64,000 nucleotides of DNA. Origin: Thalassotalea ponticola. GTDB lineage: Bacteria; Pseudomonadota; Gammaproteobacteria; Enterobacterales; Alteromonadaceae. The translations under genes and the position numbers were made by a program. The notes beneath the pieces were generated by a model. The model ran no database searches. It saw only the letters and a list, made by a program, of their open reading frames with translations, and had not been told where the DNA came from. Below, piece after piece: positions 35,053 to 45,964 of the stretch. The stretch is from NCBI RefSeq assembly GCF_041379045.1, contig NZ_CP166871.1:1674001-1738000 (forward strand), written 5' to 3'. The number at the start of each line of letters is the position of its first letter. Positions within the stretch are counted from its first letter, which is position 1.

Positions 35053-35484
35053 TTAAAATGAGTAGCCTAAACTTACTGCTGCAAATCCAGAGTATTCTGT
35101 GTCCTCTGTGTAATCTGTGTCATCCAGACAATCCTTAGAGCACCTCGACATACCCGCATCGAGACTGATATTCCACCCTTGTGTGTATTCGCCTGAGAAG
35201 TGATATGTCATATTAACACTGTGATATTTAGCTAAACTAAATAGATTTGATAGTACGCCCGTTGTCGCGCCAAGAGAAACATTCTCTATCAATTTATAAT
35301 CATAGCCACAGTTGTAGCCAAAAAAGCCCATAGCACACCGGAAATTGTGTTTTTGCTCAGAAATGTTAGCTTGATAACCAAATATTCCACCGTATTTAAT
35401 CCCAACTCCGAGAGAATTTTCAAACTCTAACGACGAGCTTACCGGTGAATAAATCAAAAAAACTAAAAAATACAACTTTTTCAC
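35053..35484 (-). CDS. Small exported protein, possible beta-barrel
   Basis: I choose a GTG start at 35484 because AAGGAG lies directly upstream and the product then opens KKLYFLVFLIYSPVSSS, a clear signal peptide; the longer frame up to 35538 is not supported. The mature part has alternating strands, four to five cysteines, and ends in Tyr-Ser-Phe, the terminal aromatic typical of outer-membrane barrels. No family recognised. Confidence 0.65.
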   Translation of the reverse strand: MKKLYFLVFLIYSPVSSSLEFENSLGVGIKYGGIFGYQANISEQKHNFRCAMGFFGYNCGYDYKLIENVSLGATTGVLSNLFSLAKYHSVNMTYHFSGEYTQGWNISLDAGMSRCSKDCLDDTDYTEDTEYSGFAAVSLGYSF

Positions 35485-35615
35485 GTCAACTCCTTGACTC
35501 ATAAACGAAATGACAGCCCACGAGCGACTAGACTCCAATCGTGAGCGAGCTTAAAGCACAAGTCATAATTGGTTTGTTAGATAGCTAATCTAGATAATCA
35601 ATAGTGGAGGCTAGC

Positions 35616-35693
35616 ATGAGCAAACATAACATACTTTTCATAGGGTTAGATACCCAAAAAGAATTATTATCCGGTAATATTTGTTGCTGCTAG
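35616..35693 (+). pseudogene. IS110-family transposase N-terminal remnant
   Basis: An ATG preceded by GTGGAGG opens MSKHNILFIGLDTQKE, which matches the conserved start of IS110-type transposases (FIGLDTHKE with the first catalytic Asp), then stops after 25 codons. The sequence to 35878 shows no recognisable continuation. A decayed insertion-sequence scar at the edge of the accessory patch. Confidence 0.6.
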
Positions 35694-35878
35694 GTGTGGC
35701 GTGAGTGCGCTTTTATTGCCGGCAATAGATTGCGCAAAACGAGAGAGCGAATGTGCTTCGTGCCAGTCTGATAGACAATCGCAAAGGTATTGGCATTAGC
35801 CTTCGCAACGACGGCTAGTCTGTTGAGAAGGCCCAAGTTGATGTCGAATGTTAGCCAACCTTGTTTTTAATGCACCGT

Positions 35879-36184
35879 TTACAAATCGGTAAAGCGAGCA
35901 ATGTCATCAGCGTTGATGTTGTTATCTGATGCGTTACTCGGCTTTTTAAATTGGGCTCTTAACTCGGCTTTTGACTTGTGAACAATTTCACCGTTTTGTC
36001 CCACGGTAAGCATTTCATCGCTGTTGAGATGCTTTGCTTGATAGGCCATTGATAGTTGCAGCGCTGATTCGCGTTGACTTTGTTCAACAACAGTACCATT
36101 TGGCCAGCGACCAGTTTCGGCTGCGTGCTTTAATCGCTCGTACATGTCACTGGTCATGTTTTCTACTACATTACTTAGATCCAC
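35879..36184 (-). CDS. DUF1315 (YeaC-like) protein
   Basis: 101 residues. The N-terminal MTSDMYERLKHAAETGRWPNG segment is the hallmark of the DUF1315 family, small cytosolic proteins of unknown function. It lies 13 bp after the zinc-ribbon gene on the same strand, so the two are likely co-transcribed. Confidence 0.85.
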   Translation of the reverse strand: MDLSNVVENMTSDMYERLKHAAETGRWPNGTVVEQSQRESALQLSMAYQAKHLNSDEMLTVGQNGEIVHKSKAELRAQFKKPSNASDNNINADDIARFTDL

Positions 36185-36197
36185 TGTTTACCTCTTT

Positions 36198-36521
36198 TTA
36201 CTTGCGCTTAGCCCACAAAATTCTCACACGGGTGACTACATACCAAACAAAACCGACAACGGTCGTCCCAGCAGATAAGGTATATTGCCAAGAGTGTGGT
36301 TGGTGATCGCCCCAAAACATAAAACCAAAGCCACCGCAAAACAGTAACATTGCCAACATAGAATGGGTCATCAGTTGCTGATGTTTTTGTATACGTGCCA
36401 TTTGTTGCATTGATTTGCGTTGCTCGTCAGAGGTACCATCAAGTACGGTATGACAATGTTGGCAGACAGGAGCCTTCGACGAAATGCGCTTGTTACAACT
36501 TGGACAATCAATTAATGCCAT
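36198..36521 (-). CDS. Zinc-ribbon membrane protein
   Basis: 107 residues: an N-terminal zinc ribbon (CPSC at 6-9, CQHC at 19-22) and two membrane helices (about 50-70 and 78-96) in the second half. Such zinc-ribbon/two-helix proteins are widespread and uncharacterised. Co-directional with the DUF1315 gene. Confidence 0.8.
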   Translation of the reverse strand: MALIDCPSCNKRISSKAPVCQHCHTVLDGTSDEQRKSMQQMARIQKHQQLMTHSMLAMLLFCGGFGFMFWGDHQPHSWQYTLSAGTTVVGFVWYVVTRVRILWAKRK

Positions 36522-36589
36522 GGCGTATCCTTATTCAAACGGCTCATAGCCAAACGGGCTATGAATGAAAAACAGGTGCTAATTTTACA

Positions 36590-36617
36590 AAAAAAAACGC
36601 CCCTTGGGGCGTTTTTC
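36590..36617 (-). terminator. Terminator after the AGCS symporter gene
   Basis: AAAAACGCCCC paired with GGGGCGTTTTT (about 36593-36616) with T-runs on both strands; it overlaps the end region of the symporter gene stop at 36620 and serves the minus strand. Confidence 0.85.
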
Positions 36618-36619
36618 TA

Positions 36620-38107
36620 TTATTTATTTTGCGAAAGTTTCTTTTCCCATAATTCGGCATGTTCAATGCCGAGACTCTTAGGATCGAAGGTGACGTCTTT
36701 AATTCCTTGTTTGCGTTGGCGATCGTAATCTTTTAGTGCCTTGATTGCCGGTTTGGCAACAAAGAAAATAATCAGTAAGCCAACAATGTTTAACCAAGCC
36801 ATTAAACCAACACCAACATCGCCTAACCCCCAAGCAATGTCTGCAGCTTTCACCGTACCGTAGAACGTTGCGGTCATAATAACCACTTTAAGTAGCGTCA
36901 TTAAACCAGGTGCATCAAACGTACGCTTGATGTAGGCAACGTTATTTTCAGCGATAAAGTAGTACGCTAAGATAGTCGTAAAGGCGAAGAAGAACAACGC
37001 CAATGCGATAAACGGTTTACCGACACCCGCAAACACACTGTTTACCGCCATTTGGGTAAATGCAGGGCTGTTCGCAGCCACGTCTGCGGCGAGATTTTGC
37101 ACCACAAATGTATCGCCAACGCCGTGCACGTTATACATACCGGTGATTAAGATAACAAATGCGGTTGCTGAACACACAAATAAGGTATCAACATACACCG
37201 AAAATGCTTGAACTAAGCCCTGTTGTGCAGGGTGATCTACTTCAGCGGCTGCGGCAGCGTGAGGACCAGTGCCCTGACCTGCTTCATTTGAGTAAACACC
37301 GCGTTTCACCCCCCAACCAATGGCGGCGCCAAAACCGGCCATAGGTGAGAATGCATCGCCAATAATTAGCGCTACAATCGCTGGAATTTCACTGATGTTT
37401 AAGGCAATGATCACCATCGCAATAATAATGTAGGCTAGTGCCATAAACGGCACAATAATTTGCGTAAACGCGGCAATGCGCTTTACCCCACCAAAGATAA
37501 TAAAGCCAAGCAGTAAAACAATCGCAGCACCCGATAATATTTTGGCAGAGCTCAATGTACCTATGGCGGTATCGATCATAGGACCGGTACCAAAGGCCAT
37601 TTCCACGGCATTACCAATACTATTTGATTGAACAGTTGGTAGCAGGATACCTGTTGCAATGATGGTTGCAATCGCAAATAACCACGCGTACCACTTTTGT
37701 CCTAGTACCTTTTCAATGTAATACGCTGGACCACCGCGGTATTGGCCGTCGTGCTCTTCTTTGTATATCTGCGCAAGCGTCGATTCAATATAAGCGGTGG
37801 CTGCACCGAAGAACGCTACCACCCACATCCAAAACACGGCGCCAGGTCCACCAAAGCCAATCGCGGCACCAACACCGGCAATATTACCAGTACCAACGCG
37901 TCCCGACAGTGACACGGCTAGCGCTTGGAATGATGAAATACCTTTGTTAGAGCTTTCACCTGAAAGTAATAAGCGCCACATTTCGCGAAAATAGCGGATC
38001 TGCACAAAGCGCGTGAGAAACGTGTAAAACAATCCAGCACTGAGACATAGATAGATCAGCGCAGGACTCCAAATAATGCTATTTAGCATATTGACTAAAT
38101 CAAGCAA
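36620..38107 (-). CDS. Sodium:alanine/glycine symporter (AGCS family)
   Basis: 495-residue inner-membrane transporter with about 11 membrane helices. Family signatures: GRVGTGNIAGVGAAIGFGGPG (about 68-88) and NEAGQGTGPHAAAAAEV (about 270). Imports small neutral amino acids with sodium, suiting a marine host. Length and motifs are complete. Transcribed alone, ending at a strong terminator. Confidence 0.93.
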   Translation of the reverse strand: MLDLVNMLNSIIWSPALIYLCLSAGLFYTFLTRFVQIRYFREMWRLLLSGESSNKGISSFQALAVSLSGRVGTGNIAGVGAAIGFGGPGAVFWMWVVAFFGAATAYIESTLAQIYKEEHDGQYRGGPAYYIEKVLGQKWYAWLFAIATIIATGILLPTVQSNSIGNAVEMAFGTGPMIDTAIGTLSSAKILSGAAIVLLLGFIIFGGVKRIAAFTQIIVPFMALAYIIIAMVIIALNISEIPAIVALIIGDAFSPMAGFGAAIGWGVKRGVYSNEAGQGTGPHAAAAAEVDHPAQQGLVQAFSVYVDTLFVCSATAFVILITGMYNVHGVGDTFVVQNLAADVAANSPAFTQMAVNSVFAGVGKPFIALALFFFAFTTILAYYFIAENNVAYIKRTFDAPGLMTLLKVVIMTATFYGTVKAADIAWGLGDVGVGLMAWLNIVGLLIIFFVAKPAIKALKDYDRQRKQGIKDVTFDPKSLGIEHAELWEKKLSQNK

Positions 38108-38193
38108 AACGATACCCCTAAAATGTTATTAAATTAAATTGCATTTTTTATTATTTTTACGCGCATTAGCCGTTTACTAATGCGCTTTAATCG

Positions 38194-39321
38194 CTATCGC
38201 AAATCGTCAATGACGTGATAAATAGCGGTTAAGAAATCGCGCCCCAATAGTGCGGAACGATTATCATTCCAACCGACCACAGGGTCAGGAAGTAAGTCAT
38301 TGTCTTTAAATGGCATTTCCACGGTATACGCTAAACATTTAAAGGTTTCACCAACCCAGTTAGAGCCAACCGTTAAGTTAGCTTGGCCCGGCTCGTCTTT
38401 GTCGTAGCCACGGGTATCCTGAAACTCCGGAGTAATGGCGAGTAAAATTTGCTTAAATTTATCTTCTAACGCTTTGTGGCGTGCATCGTAAGATGGAATA
38501 CCTTCACAACCGGCGACAAAGTTTACTGGCAATGCCTCATCACCGTGAATATCGAGATGCATGTCAACACCCACTTGATGCATTTTTTCAGTAACTAAAT
38601 ACACCTCAGGGCTTGATTCCATTGACGGTTCAAGCCACTCGCGATTCAGGTTAACTCCTGCCGCATTGGTTCTTAGATGTCCACGTACACTGCCATCAGG
38701 GTTCATATTGGGCACGAGATAAAAAACCGCTTTGTTTAACAACGAACGCGCAACACCGTCGTCTTCATCGAGTAAACGATCGATAAAGCCTTCCATAAAC
38801 CACTCTGCCATCGTCTCACCAGGGTGTTGACGAGCAGTCACCCAAACGTGCATTTTGCCTTCGGCGGGCTCTCCGACTCTTAGCAGGCTCATATCACGGC
38901 CATCTAGAGTCTGACCTAAAACGTCTAATTGACACTCTGGGTGCATTTGCGCTTGGTGGATAAGGTCTTGATGACGCTCATAGCTGTAGGGAACAAAATA
39001 GGCAAAATACATGGCATCGCATTCAGGCGTCACCGTTATCGTCAGGTTTTGGCCATCAAATTCAGTTGGCACTCGAAACCACGTATGGCGGTCGTATGAA
39101 GCCATTGCTTGATAATCATCCCACCCTTGCACATATGCTGACTGACCCGCATTGGTGATCTTTAAGGTGTGCTGACAACGATCATTATTATGTAATTTAA
39201 AGTGGAACCATTGATAAAATTCTGATTGATTATCGTGCTTTATTTCTAATTGAATATCATCGGCTGATTCGGCTTTGATAACGCGTATATTACCGCTATC
39301 AAAATTTGCTGTAATTTGCAT
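38194..39321 (-). CDS. M14-family zinc carboxypeptidase (cytosolic type)
   Basis: About 375 residues from the ATG at 39321 (MQITANFDSG), the usual family start; the frame to 39369 adds an unlikely leader. An N-terminal beta-sandwich domain (about 1-120) is followed by the peptidase domain with zinc ligands in ARQHPGETMAEW (HxxE) and HLDIHGDE, and VEMPFK carrying the catalytic Glu. No signal peptide. Related bacterial proteins resemble cytosolic carboxypeptidases that remove C-terminal residues; true substrate unknown. Confidence 0.88.
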   Translation of the reverse strand: MQITANFDSGNIRVIKAESADDIQLEIKHDNQSEFYQWFHFKLHNNDRCQHTLKITNAGQSAYVQGWDDYQAMASYDRHTWFRVPTEFDGQNLTITVTPECDAMYFAYFVPYSYERHQDLIHQAQMHPECQLDVLGQTLDGRDMSLLRVGEPAEGKMHVWVTARQHPGETMAEWFMEGFIDRLLDEDDGVARSLLNKAVFYLVPNMNPDGSVRGHLRTNAAGVNLNREWLEPSMESSPEVYLVTEKMHQVGVDMHLDIHGDEALPVNFVAGCEGIPSYDARHKALEDKFKQILLAITPEFQDTRGYDKDEPGQANLTVGSNWVGETFKCLAYTVEMPFKDNDLLPDPVVGWNDNRSALLGRDFLTAIYHVIDDLR

Positions 39322-39460
39322 AGTTATAGTCTTTTCATCAATTGAAAGTGGCATCAGTTTACACAACAAACGGCCTAGAAAGAAGACTGGTCATTAAAAA
39401 GATCAGTTTAAATAGCCTATCTATTGTTGCTACAAGCGACTGAACATCCAACGTATGTCG

Positions 39461-39979
39461 CTACAAGCTGCGCAAATACAAACCGAGCTCGGTTGAATAA
39501 CCCATCGAGCGATGTAAAACCACGCCATTTGGATCGAGTACGTAATAACTTGGGTATGCTGAGATCTGATAAGCCTGCTTCACCTGTTCATTGCCGAGCA
39601 ATATTGGAAAGCTCAACGCGTGTTTTTCGACAAACTGATCTACGTCGTTTTTACTCTGGTAATCAAGCGCTATGGCAACGATGTTAAGCGCATCATTGCG
39701 TTGATGAACGCGTTCTAAATTACCAATACTTAGGTGGCAAATAGTACACCACGGAGCGAAGAAATAAACGAGGGTGGTTTTGTTGGCATCAGGGCTAATG
39801 ATATCACGAGGCTGATAGTGAATATCGAGTAAGCGAAATTGACGGGCCTGTGTGTCATCGGTTGATAGCATATGACGCTGCTTGAAGGCCGATACACCAT
39901 TAAAAATGGCGATAATTATTGCCAACTGCAACACTATGTATGCCAGTTTTTTAAAGTGATTCGAATTGTATTTGAACAT
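39461..39979 (-). CDS. Membrane-anchored thioredoxin/TlpA-like protein
   Basis: 172 residues: one N-terminal membrane helix (about 13-30), then a periplasmic thioredoxin fold with the active site WCTIC (about 77-81) and the cis-Pro in SAYPSYYV. Probably a disulfide reductase for exported proteins or cytochrome maturation; specific partner unknown. Confidence 0.87.
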   Translation of the reverse strand: MFKYNSNHFKKLAYIVLQLAIIIAIFNGVSAFKQRHMLSTDDTQARQFRLLDIHYQPRDIISPDANKTTLVYFFAPWCTICHLSIGNLERVHQRNDALNIVAIALDYQSKNDVDQFVEKHALSFPILLGNEQVKQAYQISAYPSYYVLDPNGVVLHRSMGYSTELGLYLRSL

Positions 39980-40049
39980 CGACGGTTGCCCGTAACAGCG
40001 CCGCTACGCACAGACATTTTGTCTGCGCAAGCCTTGGCCGCTAAAAATA

Positions 40050-40080
40050 GAGATGCCGTTTACTTTACGCAAACGGCATC
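40050..40080 (-). terminator. Terminator after the long GAPDH gene
   Basis: GATGCCGTTT (40052-40061) pairs with AAACGGCATC (40071-40080); on the minus strand it is followed by TCTATTTTTAG. A second hairpin (40108-40116 with 40124-40132) lies between it and the stop codon. Confidence 0.7.
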
Positions 40081-40143
40081 ACATTACAATCGTTTTTTTT
40101 CAATAGTGTTTTAGTAGATTACGTACTAAAACATCAACCGATG

Positions 40144-41589
40144 TTATTTTATTGGTAGGTTTAACACGTTCAAGCCGGCCAATTTGTGCATTAACTTGAC
40201 CACTTGACAGCTATAGCCAAACTCGTTGTCATACCACACATAAAGTACCGCTCGGTCGCCGTCAACGATGGTTGCTTGTGAATCAATAACACCAGCAAAA
40301 CGCGATCCCACTAAGTCAGACGAGACGATTTCTGTTGAGGCGGTAAAATCAACCTGCTCACGTAATGGCGAATTTAATGATACACCGCGTAAATAGTCGT
40401 TTAACTGGTCACGAGTCGTCGCTTTTTCCAAGTTTAGGTTCATGATAGCCATCGACACATTAGGCGTTGGTACGCGAATGGCATTACCAGTTAACTTACC
40501 GTGTAATTCCGGTAGTGCTTTTGAAACTGCCTTAGCCGCACCGGTCGATGTAATAACCATATTGAGCGGTGCACTGCGCCCGCGACGCTCTTTTTTGTGG
40601 TAATTATCAATAAGGTTTTGATCATTTGTATACGAATGAACGGTCTCGACGTGGCCACTTTTAATACCGTATTCATCGTTCAACGCTTTCAGCGTCGGGG
40701 TGATGGCATTTGTGGTACACGATGCGGCCGACACAATGTGATCATTTTCCTCAATACTCTCGTGGTTTACACCGTAGACAACATTTTTAATATCGCCTTT
40801 GGCTGGCGCAGTTAATAAAACTTTGCTTACGCCCTTCGCTTCAAGGTGCTGACCTAGGCCAGCTTCGTCAGACCAAATACCTGTGTTATCAACAACTAAT
40901 GCGTTATCGATACCATATTCAGTGTAGTCTATCTCGCTTGGTGAATTTGCGTAAATGACTTTAATGTACGCACCGTTAGCACGAATAACACCTTGCTCTT
41001 GGTCTACCGAGATACTGCCGTTAAAAGCACCGTGAATTGAGTCGCGACGCAGTAATGACGCGCGTTTTTCTAAGTCGCCTTCCCCACCTGGACGAACAAC
41101 AATCGCACGTAAGCGCAGATGTGCCATTGGACCGGTACGATCAATAAGCAAGCGCGCTAAGATTCGACCAATACGGCCAAAGCCGTATAACACCACATCG
41201 CGAGGCTCAGATAAAGCTTGTTCTTTGATCGGTGCCAATTCTTTTTCTAAATATTGGTCAACCGTCAATGCATTGGCTGCGCCGAGAAATAAGTAACGAT
41301 ACGCCAGTTTACCAATGTCGATACTCGCTGGATGCAATTCCATCTTACTAAGCGCTTCTAAAAATGGAAAACTCTCACGTAAACGCAATTTGCTTTTCTC
41401 ATGAATACCTACAGACTTGTGTGCTTTGATAATATCAATCGCTGACGCGTTCACCAGTGGGCGCCCATACACCGACACTTCGACACCGTAATTTCGGTAT
41501 AACTGACCAATGATTGGTTGCATTTTTTCAGCGTAGTCCTGGCGTTCTTGCCAGCTCTTTTGGTAGATTTCCTCGTGTTGAGAAGTCAT
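40144..41589 (-). CDS. Long-form glyceraldehyde-3-phosphate dehydrogenase
   Basis: 481 residues from the ATG at 41589 (AAAGG site upstream). An N-terminal extension of about 125 residues precedes a standard GAPDH domain with GFGRIGRILARLL, the catalytic Cys in AASCTTN and the paired His in VHSYTNDQ. Unlike the neighbouring gap product, the strand after the Rossmann glycines reads RAIVVRPGGEGD, lacking the Asp that selects NAD, so cofactor preference may differ. Known long GAPDHs of Shewanella and Vibrio share this layout. May serve the reverse (gluconeogenic) direction; not proven. Confidence 0.88.
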   Translation of the reverse strand: MTSQHEEIYQKSWQERQDYAEKMQPIIGQLYRNYGVEVSVYGRPLVNASAIDIIKAHKSVGIHEKSKLRLRESFPFLEALSKMELHPASIDIGKLAYRYLFLGAANALTVDQYLEKELAPIKEQALSEPRDVVLYGFGRIGRILARLLIDRTGPMAHLRLRAIVVRPGGEGDLEKRASLLRRDSIHGAFNGSISVDQEQGVIRANGAYIKVIYANSPSEIDYTEYGIDNALVVDNTGIWSDEAGLGQHLEAKGVSKVLLTAPAKGDIKNVVYGVNHESIEENDHIVSAASCTTNAITPTLKALNDEYGIKSGHVETVHSYTNDQNLIDNYHKKERRGRSAPLNMVITSTGAAKAVSKALPELHGKLTGNAIRVPTPNVSMAIMNLNLEKATTRDQLNDYLRGVSLNSPLREQVDFTASTEIVSSDLVGSRFAGVIDSQATIVDGDRAVLYVWYDNEFGYSCQVVKLMHKLAGLNVLNLPIK

Positions 41590-41896
41590 TAGCGTACCTT
41601 TAATGTTGTTGTAATAAGTTTTACTGGGTACCACGGCTTATTATTGTTATTACCGAGTACTGAAATTTCGCCGCCATTGTAATGGATACTGAAAGCTTTC
41701 GCTACTACCAACATAACTATTTCGAAAAAATAATTAGCGCACTCCATAATGTGGTCAATAACTGAGCAAGACATCCTGTTTTATCCTGTATAACAGGTAA
41801 CAAAGACTAAAAGCTTACACAGTAAGATGACTATGATTGCTGCTTATCTGCCATAAGCTATTGAATTAGAGTAAATTTGAATGAATACAGAATTTA

Positions 41897-42292
41897 TCAA
41901 TCGGGATCGCCATCGGGTGCGGCGATAAACTGTAAGCTCAATGAATTTACGCAATAGCGCTTAAACGTTGGCTCTGGCCCATCGTCAAATACGTGGCCCA
42001 AGTGAGCGTCACAACACTGACATTTGATCTCAACACGAATCATATGATGCGAATAATCATCCACATACTTGATGCAGTTAGGCAACGCTTGAAAAAAGCT
42101 AGGCCAGCCACAATGTGACTGAAATTTAGCAGAGGAAGAGAAAAGCGGCGTGTTACAACAGGCACAATGATAGGTGCCTGTTAGCCAATGATCGTAATAT
42201 TTACCAGAATAAGGTGCTTCCGTTGCACCTAATCGACATACCTCATAAGCTTGCTCGGATAAAATTGACTTGTATTTATCTTCCGCTGCCAT
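41897..42292 (-). CDS. msrB: Peptide methionine-R-sulfoxide reductase
   Basis: 131 residues from the ATG at 42292 (AAGG site upstream). Repairs methionine-R-sulfoxide in proteins. Structural zinc ligands are CACC and CQCC; catalytic Cys lies in RYCVNSLSLQF, with WPSFF and GHVFDDGP motifs intact. The last catalytic context is RYCxNSxS as in E. coli MsrB. Confidence 0.94.
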   Translation of the reverse strand: MAAEDKYKSILSEQAYEVCRLGATEAPYSGKYYDHWLTGTYHCACCNTPLFSSSAKFQSHCGWPSFFQALPNCIKYVDDYSHHMIRVEIKCQCCDAHLGHVFDDGPEPTFKRYCVNSLSLQFIAAPDGDPD

Positions 42293-42309
42293 GAGATATG
42301 CCTTATTGG

Positions 42310-43836
42310 TTAAATTTTGCGAATGGGACGACCCGGCAGTGTCCACTCAACGTGGAACTTGTGATTTTCAGGTTTATCAACACGAGCAAATGTATGTGCG
42401 CCAAAGAAGTCACGTTGCCCTTGTAATAGATTAGCAGGTAAAACCGCACAACGCATCGAATCGTAATAACTCAACGACGCTGAGATCGCACCAACAGGGA
42501 TACCCATCATCGTTGCACGCGCAACAGCTAAACGCCAGTTTTGCTGACAATCACTTAATTGACCAGCGAAGAAATCATCAAGCAATAAATTTTCAAGCTT
42601 GTGATTACGCTCAAAGGCATCTGTAATCGACTGTAAGAACGCGGCGCGAATGATACAGCCTGAACGCCAAATTTTTGCAATCGACGCAAAATTCAGATCC
42701 CAGTTGTGTTCTAAGCTGGCTAATTTCATCAGTTGGAAGCCTTGCGCATACGCACAAATTTTAGCGCAGTATAAGGCATCGTGAAGCTGTTCAATAACTT
42801 GCTTTTTCTCGTCTTCTGTCAGAGAAACCTCTTCAGGAGGTAACAGTTTACGCGAAGTATCGCCACGTAATTCTTTAAACGATGAGATGGAACGCGCGTA
42901 TACAGCTTGCGAAATCGTCGGTGCCGGGCAACCCACTTCGAGCGAGCTAACCGCAGTCCACAAACCGGTGCCCTTTTGCCCAGCTTTATCGAGAATTAAA
43001 TCAACAAGTGCCGTGCCGGTTTCGCTATCTTTATGGCGCAATACTTCAACCGATATTTCCATTAAGTAGCTATCGAGAACCCCTTGATTCCACGTAGCAA
43101 AGATATCTGCGATTTCGTCTGTGCTTAGATTTAAGCCATCTCGCAATACGTGATATGCCTCACAAATAATTTGCATGTCGGCGTATTCGATACCATTGTG
43201 CACCATTTTAACATAGTGGCCAGCACCCGCAGGACCGATGTAATCAGCACAAGGCTCTCCCTGAGTTACAATTTCACCCGGTTTAGTACGCTCTATCGGC
43301 TTGCCTGTTTGCGCATCGACTTTAGCGGCAATCGCACTCCAAATAGGCTTCACTCGAGTCCACGCATATGGTGAGCCACTTGGCATTAACGCCGGACCAA
43401 AGCGCGCTCCTACTTCGCCACCCGAAACCGCAGATGAAAAGAAAATAAAGTTGTCTTTGTACTTATTTTCGCGCTCTACAGTATCTGTCCACAAACTATT
43501 TCCCGTATCGATAACAATATCATCAGGGTGAATACCCGCTCCAATAAGGTTTTGGCACACTTGATCCACTACGGCGCCAGCCGGTACAGATAAAACAATC
43601 AAGTGCGGAGATTTAAGTTGTGATAATAACTCGGTGTATGACGAACAACCGATGACGCGCGCATCGCCTGTAGCATTTTCTGCAACGTCTTGCGCCATCG
43701 CAGCGGTTACTTTCTCAGAGTCTAGATCAAATGCTGCAATTTTATAGCCATTATCGGCTAGATTTAGGACTAGGTTTTTACCCATAACACCTAAACCAAC
43801 AAAACCGATATCACACTTAGACGTGTTCTCAGACAT
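42310..43836 (-). CDS. gnd: 6-phosphogluconate dehydrogenase (decarboxylating)
   Basis: Oxidises 6-phosphogluconate to ribulose-5-phosphate with NADP and CO2 release. Start at 43836 (MSENTSK) chosen over the METIY extension. Rossmann motif GLGVMGKNL, substrate-binding SAVSGGEVGARFGP, catalytic HYVKMVHNGIEY (Lys and neighbours) are intact; about 508 aa. Divergent from gap; the shared 300-bp spacer holds a HexR-like site, linking it to the Entner-Doudoroff genes. Confidence 0.95.
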   Translation of the reverse strand: MSENTSKCDIGFVGLGVMGKNLVLNLADNGYKIAAFDLDSEKVTAAMAQDVAENATGDARVIGCSSYTELLSQLKSPHLIVLSVPAGAVVDQVCQNLIGAGIHPDDIVIDTGNSLWTDTVERENKYKDNFIFFSSAVSGGEVGARFGPALMPSGSPYAWTRVKPIWSAIAAKVDAQTGKPIERTKPGEIVTQGEPCADYIGPAGAGHYVKMVHNGIEYADMQIICEAYHVLRDGLNLSTDEIADIFATWNQGVLDSYLMEISVEVLRHKDSETGTALVDLILDKAGQKGTGLWTAVSSLEVGCPAPTISQAVYARSISSFKELRGDTSRKLLPPEEVSLTEDEKKQVIEQLHDALYCAKICAYAQGFQLMKLASLEHNWDLNFASIAKIWRSGCIIRAAFLQSITDAFERNHKLENLLLDDFFAGQLSDCQQNWRLAVARATMMGIPVGAISASLSYYDSMRCAVLPANLLQGQRDFFGAHTFARVDKPENHKFHVEWTLPGRPIRKI

Positions 43837-45147
<1,311 letters not shown>

Positions 45148-45244
45148 AACACTTAGGCTAACCTCGAAAACAGCGTGCTGGCCATCAATTATTGAGCTTG
45201 GTTATTGCAGTGAGCTTTGCTTGCTAAAAGCACGTGTTAGCGGT

Positions 45245-45283
45245 AAAAAAACCTTTGCCAGATAGTTTGGCAAAGGTTTTTTT
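45245..45283 (+). terminator. gap terminator
   Basis: A 16-bp stem (45245-45260 with 45268-45283), loop GATAGTT, arms ending in seven A and seven T. Confidence 0.92.
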
Positions 45284-45492
45284 ATTTCACACATTAGAAC
45301 AGTGCTGATTGTGTGTAAGGTCTGATGACCTTTTTGGTATAAACAACGCTGGAATAAAACGGAATTGAATCAAGGCGCAACGATAGATGTATGGTTATGC
45401 CATACGAACCTAATAAGCAAACGTCGCTTATTCTTGTTTCCTATTGCAAAAAATAGCTCAATGAAGAAAATACCAACAAAGGGCAACACGCC

Positions 45493-45828
45493 CTAGGCCT
45501 TTTTAACAAATTTCGCTGTTACCATCATTTCGCCAATGCCATCGACTTTGCAATCTAGCTCGTGATCTTTTTTATCTAACACCCTTCTGACCACCGCTTT
45601 GGTGCCAATTTTAATCACTTTGGAACTGCCTTTTATTTTTAGATCTTTAATAACCGTTACTTTATCACCATCAACAAGTTGCGCTCCGTTGGCATCTTTC
45701 ACATCAAGGATATCGTCATCGGCAACATCCTTAGGATTCCATTCGTGACCACACTCTGGGCACACAAGGTTTTGTTGGTCTTGATAAACGTAAGCTGAAT
45801 CACACTTAGGACATGGAGGGATAGACAT
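45493..45828 (-). CDS. yjdM: YjdM/PhnA family zinc-ribbon protein
   Basis: 111 residues starting MSIPPCPKCDSAYVYQ, with a second CPEC pair (zinc ribbon) and the conserved VKDANGAQLVDGDKVTVIKDLKIKGSS segment. Historically called PhnA but unrelated to phosphonate breakdown in most hosts; function unknown. Stands alone. Confidence 0.9.
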   Translation of the reverse strand: MSIPPCPKCDSAYVYQDQQNLVCPECGHEWNPKDVADDDILDVKDANGAQLVDGDKVTVIKDLKIKGSSKVIKIGTKAVVRRVLDKKDHELDCKVDGIGEMMVTAKFVKKA

Positions 45829-45964
45829 AATTAATATTTCCTAATAAACACAATGTGCTAATTTTACTATGCTCGGCCGAGCTTAGCGAGTACTCAAATA
45901 ATATTATCGACCATTTACCGCTCTCATCAGTTTAGCGCTCAACAATGGTCATCTCCTGCCTTGA

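Noticed and set aside
33238..35484. Firm call of an integron
   Set aside because: No integrase of the IntI type in the window and attC cores do not match GTTRRRY cleanly; kept only as a hypothesis.
40144..41589. Erythrose-4-phosphate dehydrogenase (Epd)
   Set aside because: The N-terminal extension and the ASCTTN/VHSYTNDQ context fit long-form GAPDH better than Epd.
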